Shown here: positions 16,680 to 25,390 of the stretch, piece by piece
Layout of the letters: every line of letters begins with the position of its first letter
How positions within the stretch are numbered: position 1 is the stretch's first letter
NCBI GenBank assembly: GCA_017306245.1
Contig: JAFKIY010000003.1
Location: forward strand, 1-64,000
Reading direction: 5' to 3'
DNA from: Micrococcales bacterium
GTDB lineage: Bacteria > Actinomycetota > Actinomycetes > Actinomycetales > Microbacteriaceae
Length of the DNA stretch: 64,000 nucleotides
Program-made: the position numbers and the translations under genes
The notes under the pieces: generated by a model
Database searches by the model: none
What the model was told of the DNA's origin: nothing
What the model saw: the letters and a program-made list of their open reading frames with translations, nothing else

Positions 16680-17135
16680 ATGAGGGTCCATCACTACGAG
16701 AACGACGCAGTGCGATCGTTCGACGCCGATCCCGAGAAGTCGATCGCCGAGTACATCGAGATCGAAGAGGAGGAGCGCCTGTTCCTCGTCTCCGACGCGG
16801 GTCAGGAGATTGAGGTCGGGGCCATTATCAAGGAGATCACGATCACCGAGGTGCTGCCGGTCGTGGTACACCGCCACCCGAAGATCGAGGTCACCGTGCA
16901 CTACAGCGGCCGCCAAACGACGTTCGAGGTCTCGCCAGGTGCGCGTGTCGGTGCGGTGCGGAACAGGGCTATTGAGCAGCTCGGCATCGAAGATTCCGAC
17001 GCGGCCGACCTGGGTCTGCGCACCATGGACGGCACCGAGGATCTGCCTGTCAATGAGCCGATCGGCAAGATCGCCGGGAAGCACCACCATCGGGTCGAGG
17101 TGCAACTCGTCGCAATGGTGCACCCTCAGGGTTAG
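16680..17135 (+). CDS. two-domain ubiquitin-like protein ending in glycine
   Basis: A 151-residue protein made of two apparent beta-grasp units: a degenerate N-terminal one (about 1-66) and a clearer ubiquitin-like one (about 68-148: IEVTVHYSGRQTTFEV, then VRNRAIEQLGI, then EPIGKIAG and a final strand VEVQLVAMV). It ends HPQG with the Gly as the last residue, so it could be activated without prior trimming. ATG 16680 has GAGGAGG six bases upstream; an in-frame GTG at 16653 lacks a site. An E2-like, a JAMM peptidase and an E1-like gene follow within two bases or with overlaps. The role as the modifier of a conjugation system is inferred from fold-like pattern, C-terminus and neighbours. Confidence 0.8.
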   Translation: MRVHHYENDAVRSFDADPEKSIAEYIEIEEEERLFLVSDAGQEIEVGAIIKEITITEVLPVVVHRHPKIEVTVHYSGRQTTFEVSPGARVGAVRNRAIEQLGIEDSDAADLGLRTMDGTEDLPVNEPIGKIAGKHHHRVEVQLVAMVHPQG

Positions 17136-17137
17136 GC

Positions 17138-17611
17138 ATGGATCTCACCGATCCCGTGCAGGCTCGCGTCGCTCGCGACCTCGATGAACCGGCCTTTGTC
17201 GACGGAGTCGCAGATGGGAAATGGTCGATCATGTCCATCCGGTGGCCGTACATCGTGTTCTCGATTACGGCTGGGGATGATCGACTTTTCGGGATACGTG
17301 TGAATCTCGAGGGTTACGCGGCGGCGGCTCCGGCTGGCACGCCGTGGGATCTCGTCGGCAATCGGGCTGCCACCTTCGATGAGCTGCCGATCGGCACCCG
17401 AGCCGACCGCGTCTTCCGATCCGAGTGGTCGAAGAGCAACCAGCTGACACCCTACATGGCAACCGAGCGGACGATCCTGCTCCCTACACAGCACGAGGGC
17501 TGGAAGAGTCAGTACCCGACTCGGGCGTGGAACGCTCGGCGCGACATCGCCTTCTACCTGGAGCAGCTCCACCGTGAGCTTCGGACGTGCAAGATCCCGG
17601 GAGGATCGTAG
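17138..17611 (+). CDS. E2-like (UBC-fold) protein without an obvious catalytic cysteine
   Basis: A 157-residue protein two bases after the ubiquitin-like gene. Its strand-rich core (WSIMSIRWPYIVFSITA, RLFGIRVNLEGY), a central TPWDLVGN/LPIG region and a long final helix (RRDIAFYLEQLHRELR) fit the divergent E2-like proteins that sit between ubiquitin-like and E1 genes in bacterial conjugation operons. The only cysteine is residue 151, six residues from the C-terminus and outside the expected active-site region. It may be an inactive scaffold, use another residue, or not be an E2 at all; the assignment leans on context. Confidence 0.5.
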   Translation: MDLTDPVQARVARDLDEPAFVDGVADGKWSIMSIRWPYIVFSITAGDDRLFGIRVNLEGYAAAAPAGTPWDLVGNRAATFDELPIGTRADRVFRSEWSKSNQLTPYMATERTILLPTQHEGWKSQYPTRAWNARRDIAFYLEQLHRELRTCKIPGGS

Positions 17612-18153
17612 TGAATCAGACCAAGGTCGTCATCTCCCGTCGACGCTACAGGCGACTAATGGCCGAGCTCGCGCGTCGCGGGGGCAGCCACCGTGAGTCG
17701 GGCGCGTTCCTTCTCGCTGCGAGACCACCCAAGCAGTTGCTCGGCGGTGTTGAGGTTGTGGATGTGGCATATTACGACGACCTGGACCCGGGCAGTCTCA
17801 CCGGCGGTATCACCATGCACGACGTCGGCTTCACCGCGCTCAATCGTTACTGTCGAGACAAGGCGCTGACGGTGGTCGGGGACGTTCATACCCATCCCAG
17901 TTCGATCGTCCGACAGAGCAACATCGATGCCAGCAACCCCATGATCGCGTTCGCCGGTCACGTCGCGATCATCGCGCCGAACTACGCTCAAAGAAAGCCG
18001 AAGCCGCCCGCTTTGGGCGTCCACCTCTTCCTCGGCAGCGGGCGTTGGCAAAGCTACTTCGGTCGTGATGGCGAGGACGTGCTTCAAGTCTTCGGCTGGC
18101 CGACTCGCGTCGCGGCGCGCTTTGCTCGTCGCTTTGAGGAAAGGAGCCGTTGA
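17611..18153 (+). CDS. JAMM/Mov34-type metalloprotease (deconjugase)
   Basis: A 180-residue JAB domain protein. All JAMM elements are visible: Glu29 in HRESGAF, then His93-x-His95 with Ser103 and Asp106 in HTHPSSIVRQSNID, the exact HxHx7Sx2D spacing. JAMM proteases with ubiquitin-like proteins remove the modifier from targets or trim its tail. Because the modifier here already ends in Gly, removal from targets is the likelier job. I chose GTG 17611, whose G is the last base of the preceding TAG, with GGGAGG upstream. The stop overlaps the E1 ATG (TGATG). Confidence 0.9.
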   Translation: MNQTKVVISRRRYRRLMAELARRGGSHRESGAFLLAARPPKQLLGGVEVVDVAYYDDLDPGSLTGGITMHDVGFTALNRYCRDKALTVVGDVHTHPSSIVRQSNIDASNPMIAFAGHVAIIAPNYAQRKPKPPALGVHLFLGSGRWQSYFGRDGEDVLQVFGWPTRVAARFARRFEERSR

Positions 18154-19499
18154 TGGCCGAGATTGACCCGGACAACGTGAGTCGCGTCGCGCTGATCGCG
18201 CTGCAGAGCGGTACTGCTGCGACGCTTGAGGAGGCAGAGCGCCAGATAGCCGACCGCTCCATCACTATTCTGGCCGTTGGTCGCGGCCAGGTCGATCGGG
18301 CCTGGCAGGCCGCTGTCATCGCCGCCGCCGAACTGGCCGTGCGCTCGTTTGGGCGAGTGGACGTTGTGACGGAAGCGTGCGAGGATCCACTCCTGGGCGG
18401 TCCTTACAAAGGTCAGAAACTAAGACACGCACTCGATGCAATCGGCGTTCACCTCGTGTTGGCCGGCGCCGAGAGCGACGTTGTCGTGGTGATCGGCGAC
18501 GATTCAATTGGGCCTCGTGCGATCTACGCAGCGTGGGACGGTTGGACCGCAAGCGTCGCACTCCAACCGATGGCCTCTGGAGGTGAGCGAGACACAAGCA
18601 ACGTGATTGCGGCGATCACGGCAGCCGCCCTGGCGATCAGCGAGGCCTTCCACTACCTGCTCGACGAGCCGGGGTCCGACGCGGGGTACCGCAAGGTGAG
18701 CATCAACCTTTGGGGCGAGGACATCCAGCCCGCCGCACCACTGCGATTCGCACCGTCGGCGTGGTGGCTGGTTGGCCTCGGGCATTTGGGCCAGGCCTAT
18801 GCGTTCACGATCGCGCATCTCCCGTACCGCGAGTCGGGCGCAGTCGAGGTTGTCGTGCAGGACACGGACGTCACCTCTTTCGGCAACCACAGCACGAGCA
18901 TCTTGACGCCGCGGGGCACCACCGTCATGAAGACCCGGATTGTCGCGAGCACACTGGACAGAGCGGGACTGCGAACACGCATCATCGAACGGCGTATGTC
19001 TGATCAAACAAGGCCGGACCCGGACGAGATCGGGCACCTCGCGCTCATCGGCGTCGATAATCTCGCGACCCGTCGCTTGATCTCCACGATGGGCTGGGCT
19101 CGGACAATCGACGCAGGGTTAGGTCACCGTGCGGCAAACTATGGGGCCATCACCATTCACTCGTTCCCCTCGGCGAAGCGCAGCGACGAGCTCGAGGCTT
19201 GGCGCGACGACCATGAAGTCGAGGAACGAATACCCCTCGTTCCCGGGTTCCAAGACCTTGAGTCTCGGTTCGATCACTGTGGCGTCATCGAGCTCGCGGG
19301 CAAGGCCGTGGGCGTCCCCTTTGTGGGATTGATCGCGGCAGCTCTCGCCATCACGATCGCGATTCGCGAGAATCAAGGCGCTGGAGCGATCCCTGCTCGT
19401 AGGTTCGACATTAAGTCGCTCGATAGCTACGAGGCTCTCCCGTTTGAGTACCGCGCCTTGGACGTGAACGCCGTCGAACTCAGAAATGGTGACGAGTGA
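18153..19499 (+). CDS. E1-like ThiF-family activating enzyme
   Basis: A 448-residue protein. Residues 1-185 form a Rossmann-like domain without ATP motifs, similar in layout to the inactive half of bacterial two-domain E1 proteins. Residues 200-448 form the ThiF adenylation domain, with WWLVGLGHLGQ (GxGxxG at 208-213), VVVQDTDVTSFGNHSTS and IGVDNLATRRLI. A cysteine at about 376 (FDHCGVIELAG) is the candidate thioester residue. It should adenylate the C-terminal Gly of the ubiquitin-like protein and load it onto a cysteine. ATG 18153 follows AAAGGAG and overlaps the JAMM stop. It is the last gene of the operon. Confidence 0.9.
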   Translation: MAEIDPDNVSRVALIALQSGTAATLEEAERQIADRSITILAVGRGQVDRAWQAAVIAAAELAVRSFGRVDVVTEACEDPLLGGPYKGQKLRHALDAIGVHLVLAGAESDVVVVIGDDSIGPRAIYAAWDGWTASVALQPMASGGERDTSNVIAAITAAALAISEAFHYLLDEPGSDAGYRKVSINLWGEDIQPAAPLRFAPSAWWLVGLGHLGQAYAFTIAHLPYRESGAVEVVVQDTDVTSFGNHSTSILTPRGTTVMKTRIVASTLDRAGLRTRIIERRMSDQTRPDPDEIGHLALIGVDNLATRRLISTMGWARTIDAGLGHRAANYGAITIHSFPSAKRSDELEAWRDDHEVEERIPLVPGFQDLESRFDHCGVIELAGKAVGVPFVGLIAAALAITIAIRENQGAGAIPARRFDIKSLDSYEALPFEYRALDVNAVELRNGDE

Positions 19500-19609
19500 G
19501 CATCGAGATTACAATCGCATGGGCTATTCGGCCCGAACGTCACGGCTTGGAATGTTCGTCGCCTAGTGGTTGACGAACCAAGCGGGTCGCCACAAAGCGG
19601 CTTGTCCGC

Positions 19610-19771
19610 ATGCCGCGACTTTCCGATTCCGATTATCTACGATACGTGCCGGCGCTCGATCGTGAGTGGACTGTTCGTAGCGGCCATGCCTTCACTATCT
19701 TGAGCCCGACCGAGCAGATATTGATCCGTGAATTCTACAAGCCTTCGAATCATTCACAGATCGTCAACTGA
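19610..19771 (+). CDS. possible small protein or fragment downstream of the E1 gene
   Basis: ATG 19610 to TGA 19771 encodes 53 residues (MPRLSDSDYLRYVPALDREW at the start, with LSPTEQILIREFYK later). The mix of residues looks protein-like, but the ribosome site is weak. It could be the 5' part of a decayed gene. No family recognised. Confidence 0.25.
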   Translation: MPRLSDSDYLRYVPALDREWTVRSGHAFTILSPTEQILIREFYKPSNHSQIVN

Positions 19772-20102
19772 GAGCGCAGCGGGTGATGATCACGATGCGC
19801 CAGTAATCACTCCCTCGCTAGGCCGACAATGCCTTCGCTCGTATCGAACCATTCTTAGATATTGTCATCGCTGCGACACTGTTGCCAGCTCGAAGTGAGC
19901 CTTGTGTCCTGAAGATCACGAGTTTGGTGAATCCGCAGACCGATCCAGCCCAAATTGGCGCACATCCAGAAGTGTTTTAGTAGCTACGCAATGTTTGGAA
20001 TTACTTTGCAAGAGCCGCTGATGGCGAAGTTACGGACTGACCGCGGATGCAGCCGATACACGTCTTGCAGATCGAGGGGTGCGCACGCTGAAGCGGGCTC
20101 GG

Positions 20103-20132
20103 CCGCCCACCTCTTAGGCAGAAGAGGGGCGG
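20103..20132. repeat. imperfect hairpin just before the relaxase gene
   Basis: CCGCCCACCTCTT (20104-20116 region) and AAGAGGGGCGG (20122-20132 region) are nearly complementary around AGGCAG. It lies directly before the relaxase GTG at 20139, so it could be part of an origin of transfer or limit translation of the relaxase. Neither is shown. Confidence 0.35.
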
Positions 20133-20138
20133 TGCCGG

Positions 20139-23100
20139 GTGTCAGTTTCGATGCGCGTGATGAGCGCGGGCGACGGGTACAAGTATCTGCTCCGCACCGT
20201 CGCCGCGGCGGACGGTGACCGGCCGCTCTCCACGCCACTGACGCGGTACTACGCCCAGGCGGGCACGCCGTCCGGGCGGTGGCTTGGCAACGGGCTGGCA
20301 TCTCTCGGCCATGGCGAGATCACCGGGGGAGCGCTCGTATCCGAGGCGCAGCTCCAGTTGCTCCTGGGGATGGGGCTCGACCCGGTGGCCGGCGAACCGC
20401 TCGGTCGCGCGTATCCGTCGTATGTGAGTGTCGCCGATCGGATCGCCGAGCGCGTCGCGTCGCTCGATCCGAGCCTTGGCATCGTGGAGCGGGCTCAGGT
20501 GACCGCGGCCATCGAGGCCGAGGAAGCCGAGCGCGGGCTGCGCCGAGCAGTCGCCGGGTACGACTTCACGTTCTCGCTGCCGAAGTCGGCGTCCGTACTG
20601 TGGGCACTTGCGGATGCAGACACCCAGGCGACCATCGCCGACGCGCATCATGCGGCGGTTGCGGAGGTGGTTGCGTTCATGGAGCGCGAGCTTGCGGCCA
20701 CGCGCTCGGGTGCAACTTCGCGCGACGGAGCGGTTGCACAGGTTGATGTCACGGGCCTCATCGCGGTTGCGTTCGACCACTTCGACTCGCGTGCCGGTGA
20801 CCCGCAGTTGCACACGCATGTAGTGGTGAGCAACAAGGTGCAGACCGTGTTCGACGGCAAGTGGCGTTCGCTCGACGGACGCCCCTTGCACTCGGCGGCC
20901 GTCGCGCTCTCGGAGCTGCACAACGTGGTGTTCGCCGACCACCTGACGCGCGCGCTCGGCGTCGCGTGGGAGCGGCGAGATCGCGACGCCGACCGCAACC
21001 CGGTCTGGTCGATCGCCACGGTTCCCGAGGAACTCCTCACCGAGTTCTCTTCCCGCTCGCGGCACATCGATATCGAGAAGGACCGACTGATCGCCGAATA
21101 CGTCGCCTCCCACGGGCACGCGCCGTCGAAGGCAACGATCATCCGGCTGCGTCAGCAGGCGACCCTGGCGACCCGGCCCGACAAGGTGTTGCGGTCGCTC
21201 GCCGAGCTGACGAACGACTGGCGCACCCGCGCCGGCCGTCTGCTTGGGCGCGATGCAACCGAGTGGGCGCGCGAGGTTCTCAACGCGGAAGCTCCTGCGC
21301 TGCTGCGCGCGGACGACGTGCCGCTCGACGTGATCGCTCGCGTCGGCGAGGTCGTGGTGTCGGTCGTCGGCGAGAAGCGCACGACCTGGCGGCGCTGGAA
21401 CCTGTACGCAGAGGCGGCGCGGCAGACGATGGGCTGGCGCTTCAAAGCAACCGAAGACCGCGAGGCGATCGTGGGGATGATTGCGGATGCTGCCGAGCGC
21501 GCGTCCTTGCGCCTCACTCCGCCGGAGCTTGCGACCAGCCCCGTCGTGTTCCAGCGCAGCGACGGCACGAGCGTCTTCCGGCCGCGCAACTCCGCCCGCT
21601 ACTCAGCAACCGCACTACTCGACGCTGAAGACCGGCTGCTTGCGCTCGCGCGCAACACCGGCGGCCCCGTCATCACGTGCGCAGCCCTCGCACGCGCTGC
21701 GCACTCAGGAAGCGGGCGCGGGCGCGCTCTCGGCCCGGACCAGCGTGCGGCGCTCGAATCCATTGCAACCTCCGGTCGGGTGCTCGACCTGCTCGTCGGC
21801 CCGGCCGGCGCAGGCAAGACGACGGCGATGAACGAACTGCGTCGCGCATGGGAGTGCGAACACGGCGAGGGCTCGGTCGTGGGCCTCGCGCCATCTGCCA
21901 CTGCTGCGCAGGCGCTCGCCGAAGACCTCGGGATCTCGACCGAGAACACCGCGAAGTGGTGGCAGAACTACCGAACCCACGGCATCACGTTCACCGCGGA
22001 CCAGCTCGTCATCATCGATGAGGCATCGCTTGCCGGAACGCTCTCACTCGACCGGCTCACCAGCATCGCATCCCGCACGGGCGCGAAGGTGCTGCTCGTC
22101 GGTGACTGGGCGCAACTACAATCCGTCGACGCAGGCGGGGCATTCGCCATGCTCGTCGCCAGTCGCGAAGATGTCCCCGAGTTGGTCGACGTGCACCGCT
22201 TCGTCCACGCCTGGGAGAAGGCCGCGTCACTCGATCTTCGGCATGGGCGACCCGCAGCCGTTGACGCCTACGAAGCGCACGGTCGCCTGGCCGGCGGGGA
22301 GACGGAGCGGATGGCGGATGCCGCCTACGCCGCCTGGCGACGCGACCGGGCGCACGGACTTGCCTCCGTCCTCATCGCCGAGACCGGTGACGCGGTAACC
22401 GCGCTCAACCAGCGCGCCCGCGCCGACCTCGTGCTGGCCGGTGATGTCGATGCGAGCGCCGAAGTCGCGCTTCACGACGGAACCGCGGCATCCGTCGGCG
22501 ACGTGGTGTTGACGCGTCGGAACGAACGCACGCTCCGCGCCGGGCGCGGCTGGGTGCGCAACGGCGACCGCTGCGTCGTCTCGGCAGTGAAGGTGGACGG
22601 TGCGATGACCGTTCGCTGCGCGGGGTGTCGCTGGGGTGGTGCGATCGTGCTTCCCGCCGGATATGTCGCCGAGCACGTCGAGCTCGGGTACGCGGTCACC
22701 GCCTACCGCGCCCAGGGCGTCACCACCGACACCGCGCACGCGCTCATCGAGCCGGGTACGACGCGCGAGAACCTTTACATCGCCATGACGCGCGGGCGGC
22801 AGGCCAACACTGCGTATGTTTCGGTCAACCGGCCGGATGACGACCACAGCAAACGGCACCCCGGAGATCCGACCGAGGCGACCGCGCGCTCGGTGCTGTA
22901 CGGGGTACTCCAGCACGTCGGAGCCGAGCCGTCGGCCCACCAGACCATCGCCGCTGAGCAGGATGTCTGGGGCTCGGTCGCGCAGCTCGCCGCCGAATAC
23001 GAGACCATCGCGGGTGCGGCGCAGCAGGAGCGGTGGGCGGCGCTCCTGCTCGCATCCGGGCTGTCCTCGGAGGACGCTGATACGGCGATCGTGTCGACTG

Positions 23101-23693
23101 CGTTCGGTGCCCTCGGCGCGGAGCTGCGCCGAGCCGAAGCCGATGGCTACGACGTCGAGCGGCTGCTGCCACGACTCGTCGCCGCTCGTGGAGTGGACGA
23201 CGCGGACGACATCGCCGCGGTGCTCCATGAGCGGGTCGCTCGCGCGATCTCCCAATCGCGGGGTGAAGGGCGTGTTCGCAAGCCGCTGCCGCACATCGCC
23301 GGGCTCATCACGCCTGCCATCGGTCCGATGGCGGCCGACATGCGCGTTGCACTGCGCGAGCGCCGCGCGCTCATCGAGCAGAGAGCCAATGCTTTGGTCG
23401 ACGAGGCGGTACGCGGGGGAGCGGCGTGGCTGGCCGAACTCGGCGGCGAGCCAAGCGACCCGCAGCGCGCACAGGAGTGGCGACGCGAGGCGCGCATCGT
23501 CGCCGCCTACCGCGATCGGTACGGGATCGCGGACGAATCGGCGCTGGGCTCGACGGCCACCACAGCAGCTCAGCAGGGTGACGCCTCCAAGGCGCTCGAG
23601 GCACTCATCCGCGCGCGCCAACTCGCTGCCGACACCGCCGAATGGGAGCCGCCGACACCCACGGCGGCAAAGGCGACAGCGCCGAGCCTGTAA
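20139..23693 (+). CDS. MobF-type relaxase/helicase (TraA/TrwC-like)
   Basis: An 1184-residue protein that should nick the element at its origin of transfer and unwind the strand for export. The N-terminal TrwC relaxase domain carries paired tyrosines (YYAQAG, near residue 29), FSLPKSASVLWALA and the metal-binding HFDSRAGDPQLHTHVVVSNK at about 213-231. The helicase part has Walker A GPAGAGKTT near residue 553, LVIIDEASLAG, and a late GYAVTAYRAQGVT motif. The C-terminal 250 residues are helical and variable. The start is GTG 20139; ATG 20151 is possible. It is the only rightward conjugation gene. Confidence 0.92.
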   Translation: MSVSMRVMSAGDGYKYLLRTVAAADGDRPLSTPLTRYYAQAGTPSGRWLGNGLASLGHGEITGGALVSEAQLQLLLGMGLDPVAGEPLGRAYPSYVSVADRIAERVASLDPSLGIVERAQVTAAIEAEEAERGLRRAVAGYDFTFSLPKSASVLWALADADTQATIADAHHAAVAEVVAFMERELAATRSGATSRDGAVAQVDVTGLIAVAFDHFDSRAGDPQLHTHVVVSNKVQTVFDGKWRSLDGRPLHSAAVALSELHNVVFADHLTRALGVAWERRDRDADRNPVWSIATVPEELLTEFSSRSRHIDIEKDRLIAEYVASHGHAPSKATIIRLRQQATLATRPDKVLRSLAELTNDWRTRAGRLLGRDATEWAREVLNAEAPALLRADDVPLDVIARVGEVVVSVVGEKRTTWRRWNLYAEAARQTMGWRFKATEDREAIVGMIADAAERASLRLTPPELATSPVVFQRSDGTSVFRPRNSARYSATALLDAEDRLLALARNTGGPVITCAALARAAHSGSGRGRALGPDQRAALESIATSGRVLDLLVGPAGAGKTTAMNELRRAWECEHGEGSVVGLAPSATAAQALAEDLGISTENTAKWWQNYRTHGITFTADQLVIIDEASLAGTLSLDRLTSIASRTGAKVLLVGDWAQLQSVDAGGAFAMLVASREDVPELVDVHRFVHAWEKAASLDLRHGRPAAVDAYEAHGRLAGGETERMADAAYAAWRRDRAHGLASVLIAETGDAVTALNQRARADLVLAGDVDASAEVALHDGTAASVGDVVLTRRNERTLRAGRGWVRNGDRCVVSAVKVDGAMTVRCAGCRWGGAIVLPAGYVAEHVELGYAVTAYRAQGVTTDTAHALIEPGTTRENLYIAMTRGRQANTAYVSVNRPDDDHSKRHPGDPTEATARSVLYGVLQHVGAEPSAHQTIAAEQDVWGSVAQLAAEYETIAGAAQQERWAALLLASGLSSEDADTAIVSTAFGALGAELRRAEADGYDVERLLPRLVAARGVDDADDIAAVLHERVARAISQSRGEGRVRKPLPHIAGLITPAIGPMAADMRVALRERRALIEQRANALVDEAVRGGAAWLAELGGEPSDPQRAQEWRREARIVAAYRDRYGIADESALGSTATTAAQQGDASKALEALIRARQLAADTAEWEPPTPTAAKATAPSL

Positions 23694-23841
23694 CGAGACT
23701 CTTCCGACTGTCGCAGGAGAGGCGTACGCTGGATTTCGAGGTAGCGGCCACAACTCATCGGATCGTACGCGACAGCCTTCGGGCACTCATTCACGGGCTA
23801 CCTCCTCGGCGGAGTGACACGCTTTTACGAGAGACGGGATC

Positions 23842-24228
23842 ATGTTCCGACTGCTCTGGGAATTCAGCGTTCGGGTTCGCGGCTTCATGTGGCGCTACAT
23901 GCCAACGAACATCCTGCTCAACGCGCTGCGAACGCACCGTGGCCTCAAATGGGGCATGCCTGCCATGCTGCTTGCAGCCCCATACCTTGTCGCCGCTTGG
24001 CTCTGCTCGACCTGGGTGGCCGACGGCGGCCCCGGCTGGATCAACCTACTCGTGCTCCTCTTCGTCTGGAACGCGTTGAAGTTCATCGTCAACGGGCCGA
24101 TCACCCTGGTGCTGCTCCTGCGAGTGCGGCTCGCCGAGCGCCGGGGGCGCAAGGCGTACGAGCGAGACCTCGCGGGCTACGAGCCGGATCGACAGATGGG
24201 GCCGCTGACGCACTCCATCAGCGACTGA
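23842..24228 (+). CDS. small two-helix membrane protein downstream of the relaxase
   Basis: A 128-residue protein starting MFRLLWEF, with hydrophobic segments at about residues 41-58 and 67-93 and a basic C-terminal tail (RLAERRGRKAYERDL). It lies about 150 bases after the relaxase in the same direction. No catalytic motif is visible. It may be a membrane accessory of the conjugative element; the function is unknown. Confidence 0.6.
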   Translation: MFRLLWEFSVRVRGFMWRYMPTNILLNALRTHRGLKWGMPAMLLAAPYLVAAWLCSTWVADGGPGWINLLVLLFVWNALKFIVNGPITLVLLLRVRLAERRGRKAYERDLAGYEPDRQMGPLTHSISD

Positions 24229-24340
24229 CACTCGGCGTGCTTGCCGCGCTGGAGCGATGATTGCACGTTCCTTGTGCCACCACGCGCACAGTTGTGGATC
24301 TTGATACCCAGACGCAGAGAGGGCCACGGCAAAGCGAGGT

Positions 24341-25390
24341 CTACTTGCCCTTGGCGTAGTCGCTACGGAAGTTGATCTCGCCGTCAACGGCAAAAGCCAG
24401 TTCCTGGACCCTTCGCTCGAAGTCCTCGAACTCCGCCTCGAACTCGGCGAGTGAGCGGAACGCCTCGATCGGGGTCGAGCACGAACGTGTCGCGATTGGC
24501 CATTCGTCCCACTTGCGGATCATGGCACGAGTCGCAAGTCGTGATCGCTGAATCGCTCCGGTTCCGTTCCGGTTGACCCACGACTCGTAAGCCATCCGCA
24601 CTGCACCCATTTCGGTGAACTTGGTCTGCTTCTCTTCAGCCATGAACTCAGCAACGAATGCTAACTGGCTGTGTGTCCGACGAGTGCGATCCGCCATGTA
24701 GTCCGCGATCAGCTCCGGAACGTCGTCCAGTTCCAGTGCCTCGCGAAGTGCAGCTGCCATGTCGGATTGAATATCGGCGCCTCGCGAGAGGAAGTGCAGT
24801 CGATCATCAAGCGCAGGCATAGTCGTCCTCATCCGCTCGTAAGTGCGTCGAATGTAGTCGTCAGCATCGGAACCGTAGCTTGTCACGCCAGGTCGAAGTC
24901 GGTCCAGCATCTCGGCGATGATCCAGGCATACAGATGCACCACGATCCGCAGGGCATTCGGCCGAGATTCCTCGCGGTGGTACATCTCGTTCCTGTACTC
25001 GTGGAGACGCGAGACCACGCCCACGAAATGAGAAGGCATATCTCCATCCCAGACGAGGAACCGCAGTTTGTCATCGAAGTTGCGGTCGATGCTGTCGATC
25101 TGAGACTTCGAGAACATCCAGTGCATATAGCCTTCACCTCGTGCGGCCTTCTCGCGCTCCTTCTGCGTGAAGTCAGAGATATCAACCTTGACCTGCTCGT
25201 CTTTCTTCACATACCACGGTGCATCGGTTCGCATGAGGTACCAAGACACCTTTTTGACCGCCCTCACCATGAGCGTCTCCGCGGCGCTGTCTAGCAGCAG
25301 ATAGGCGACCCGCAGATCTTCAGGGGTGTCTTTGGCGAGTGCATCCCGGGCGGTGAAGATCTGTGCCGCAATCTCCGCAGATCGCCTCAC
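24341..25390 (-). CDS. putative HEPN-domain protein, possible defence effector
   Basis: A 349-residue, largely helical protein. Residues 128-140 read RLHEYRNEMYHRE, giving an Rx4H motif (Arg133, His138) in a helix, the hallmark of HEPN ribonucleases, preceded by a long helix starting YLLLDSAAETLMVRAVKK. The C-terminal 150 residues are unassigned. GTG 25390 overlaps the stop of the upstream membrane-protein gene (GTGA), so the two are translated together. A HEPN protein with a small membrane partner suggests an anti-phage or abortive module; that is inference. Confidence 0.55.
   Translation of the reverse strand: MRRSAEIAAQIFTARDALAKDTPEDLRVAYLLLDSAAETLMVRAVKKVSWYLMRTDAPWYVKKDEQVKVDISDFTQKEREKAARGEGYMHWMFSKSQIDSIDRNFDDKLRFLVWDGDMPSHFVGVVSRLHEYRNEMYHREESRPNALRIVVHLYAWIIAEMLDRLRPGVTSYGSDADDYIRRTYERMRTTMPALDDRLHFLSRGADIQSDMAAALREALELDDVPELIADYMADRTRRTHSQLAFVAEFMAEEKQTKFTEMGAVRMAYESWVNRNGTGAIQRSRLATRAMIRKWDEWPIATRSCSTPIEAFRSLAEFEAEFEDFERRVQELAFAVDGEINFRSDYAKGK

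Larger units (their letters stand above)
19500..20138. other. gene-poor region between the E1 gene and the relaxase
   Basis: About 640 bases of lower GC with no convincing gene of normal length. It contains one plausible short ORF (19610-19771) and scattered short coding-like pieces in other frames up to about 19978, which look like a decayed gene. The last 35 bases form an imperfect hairpin before the relaxase start. Confidence 0.5.
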
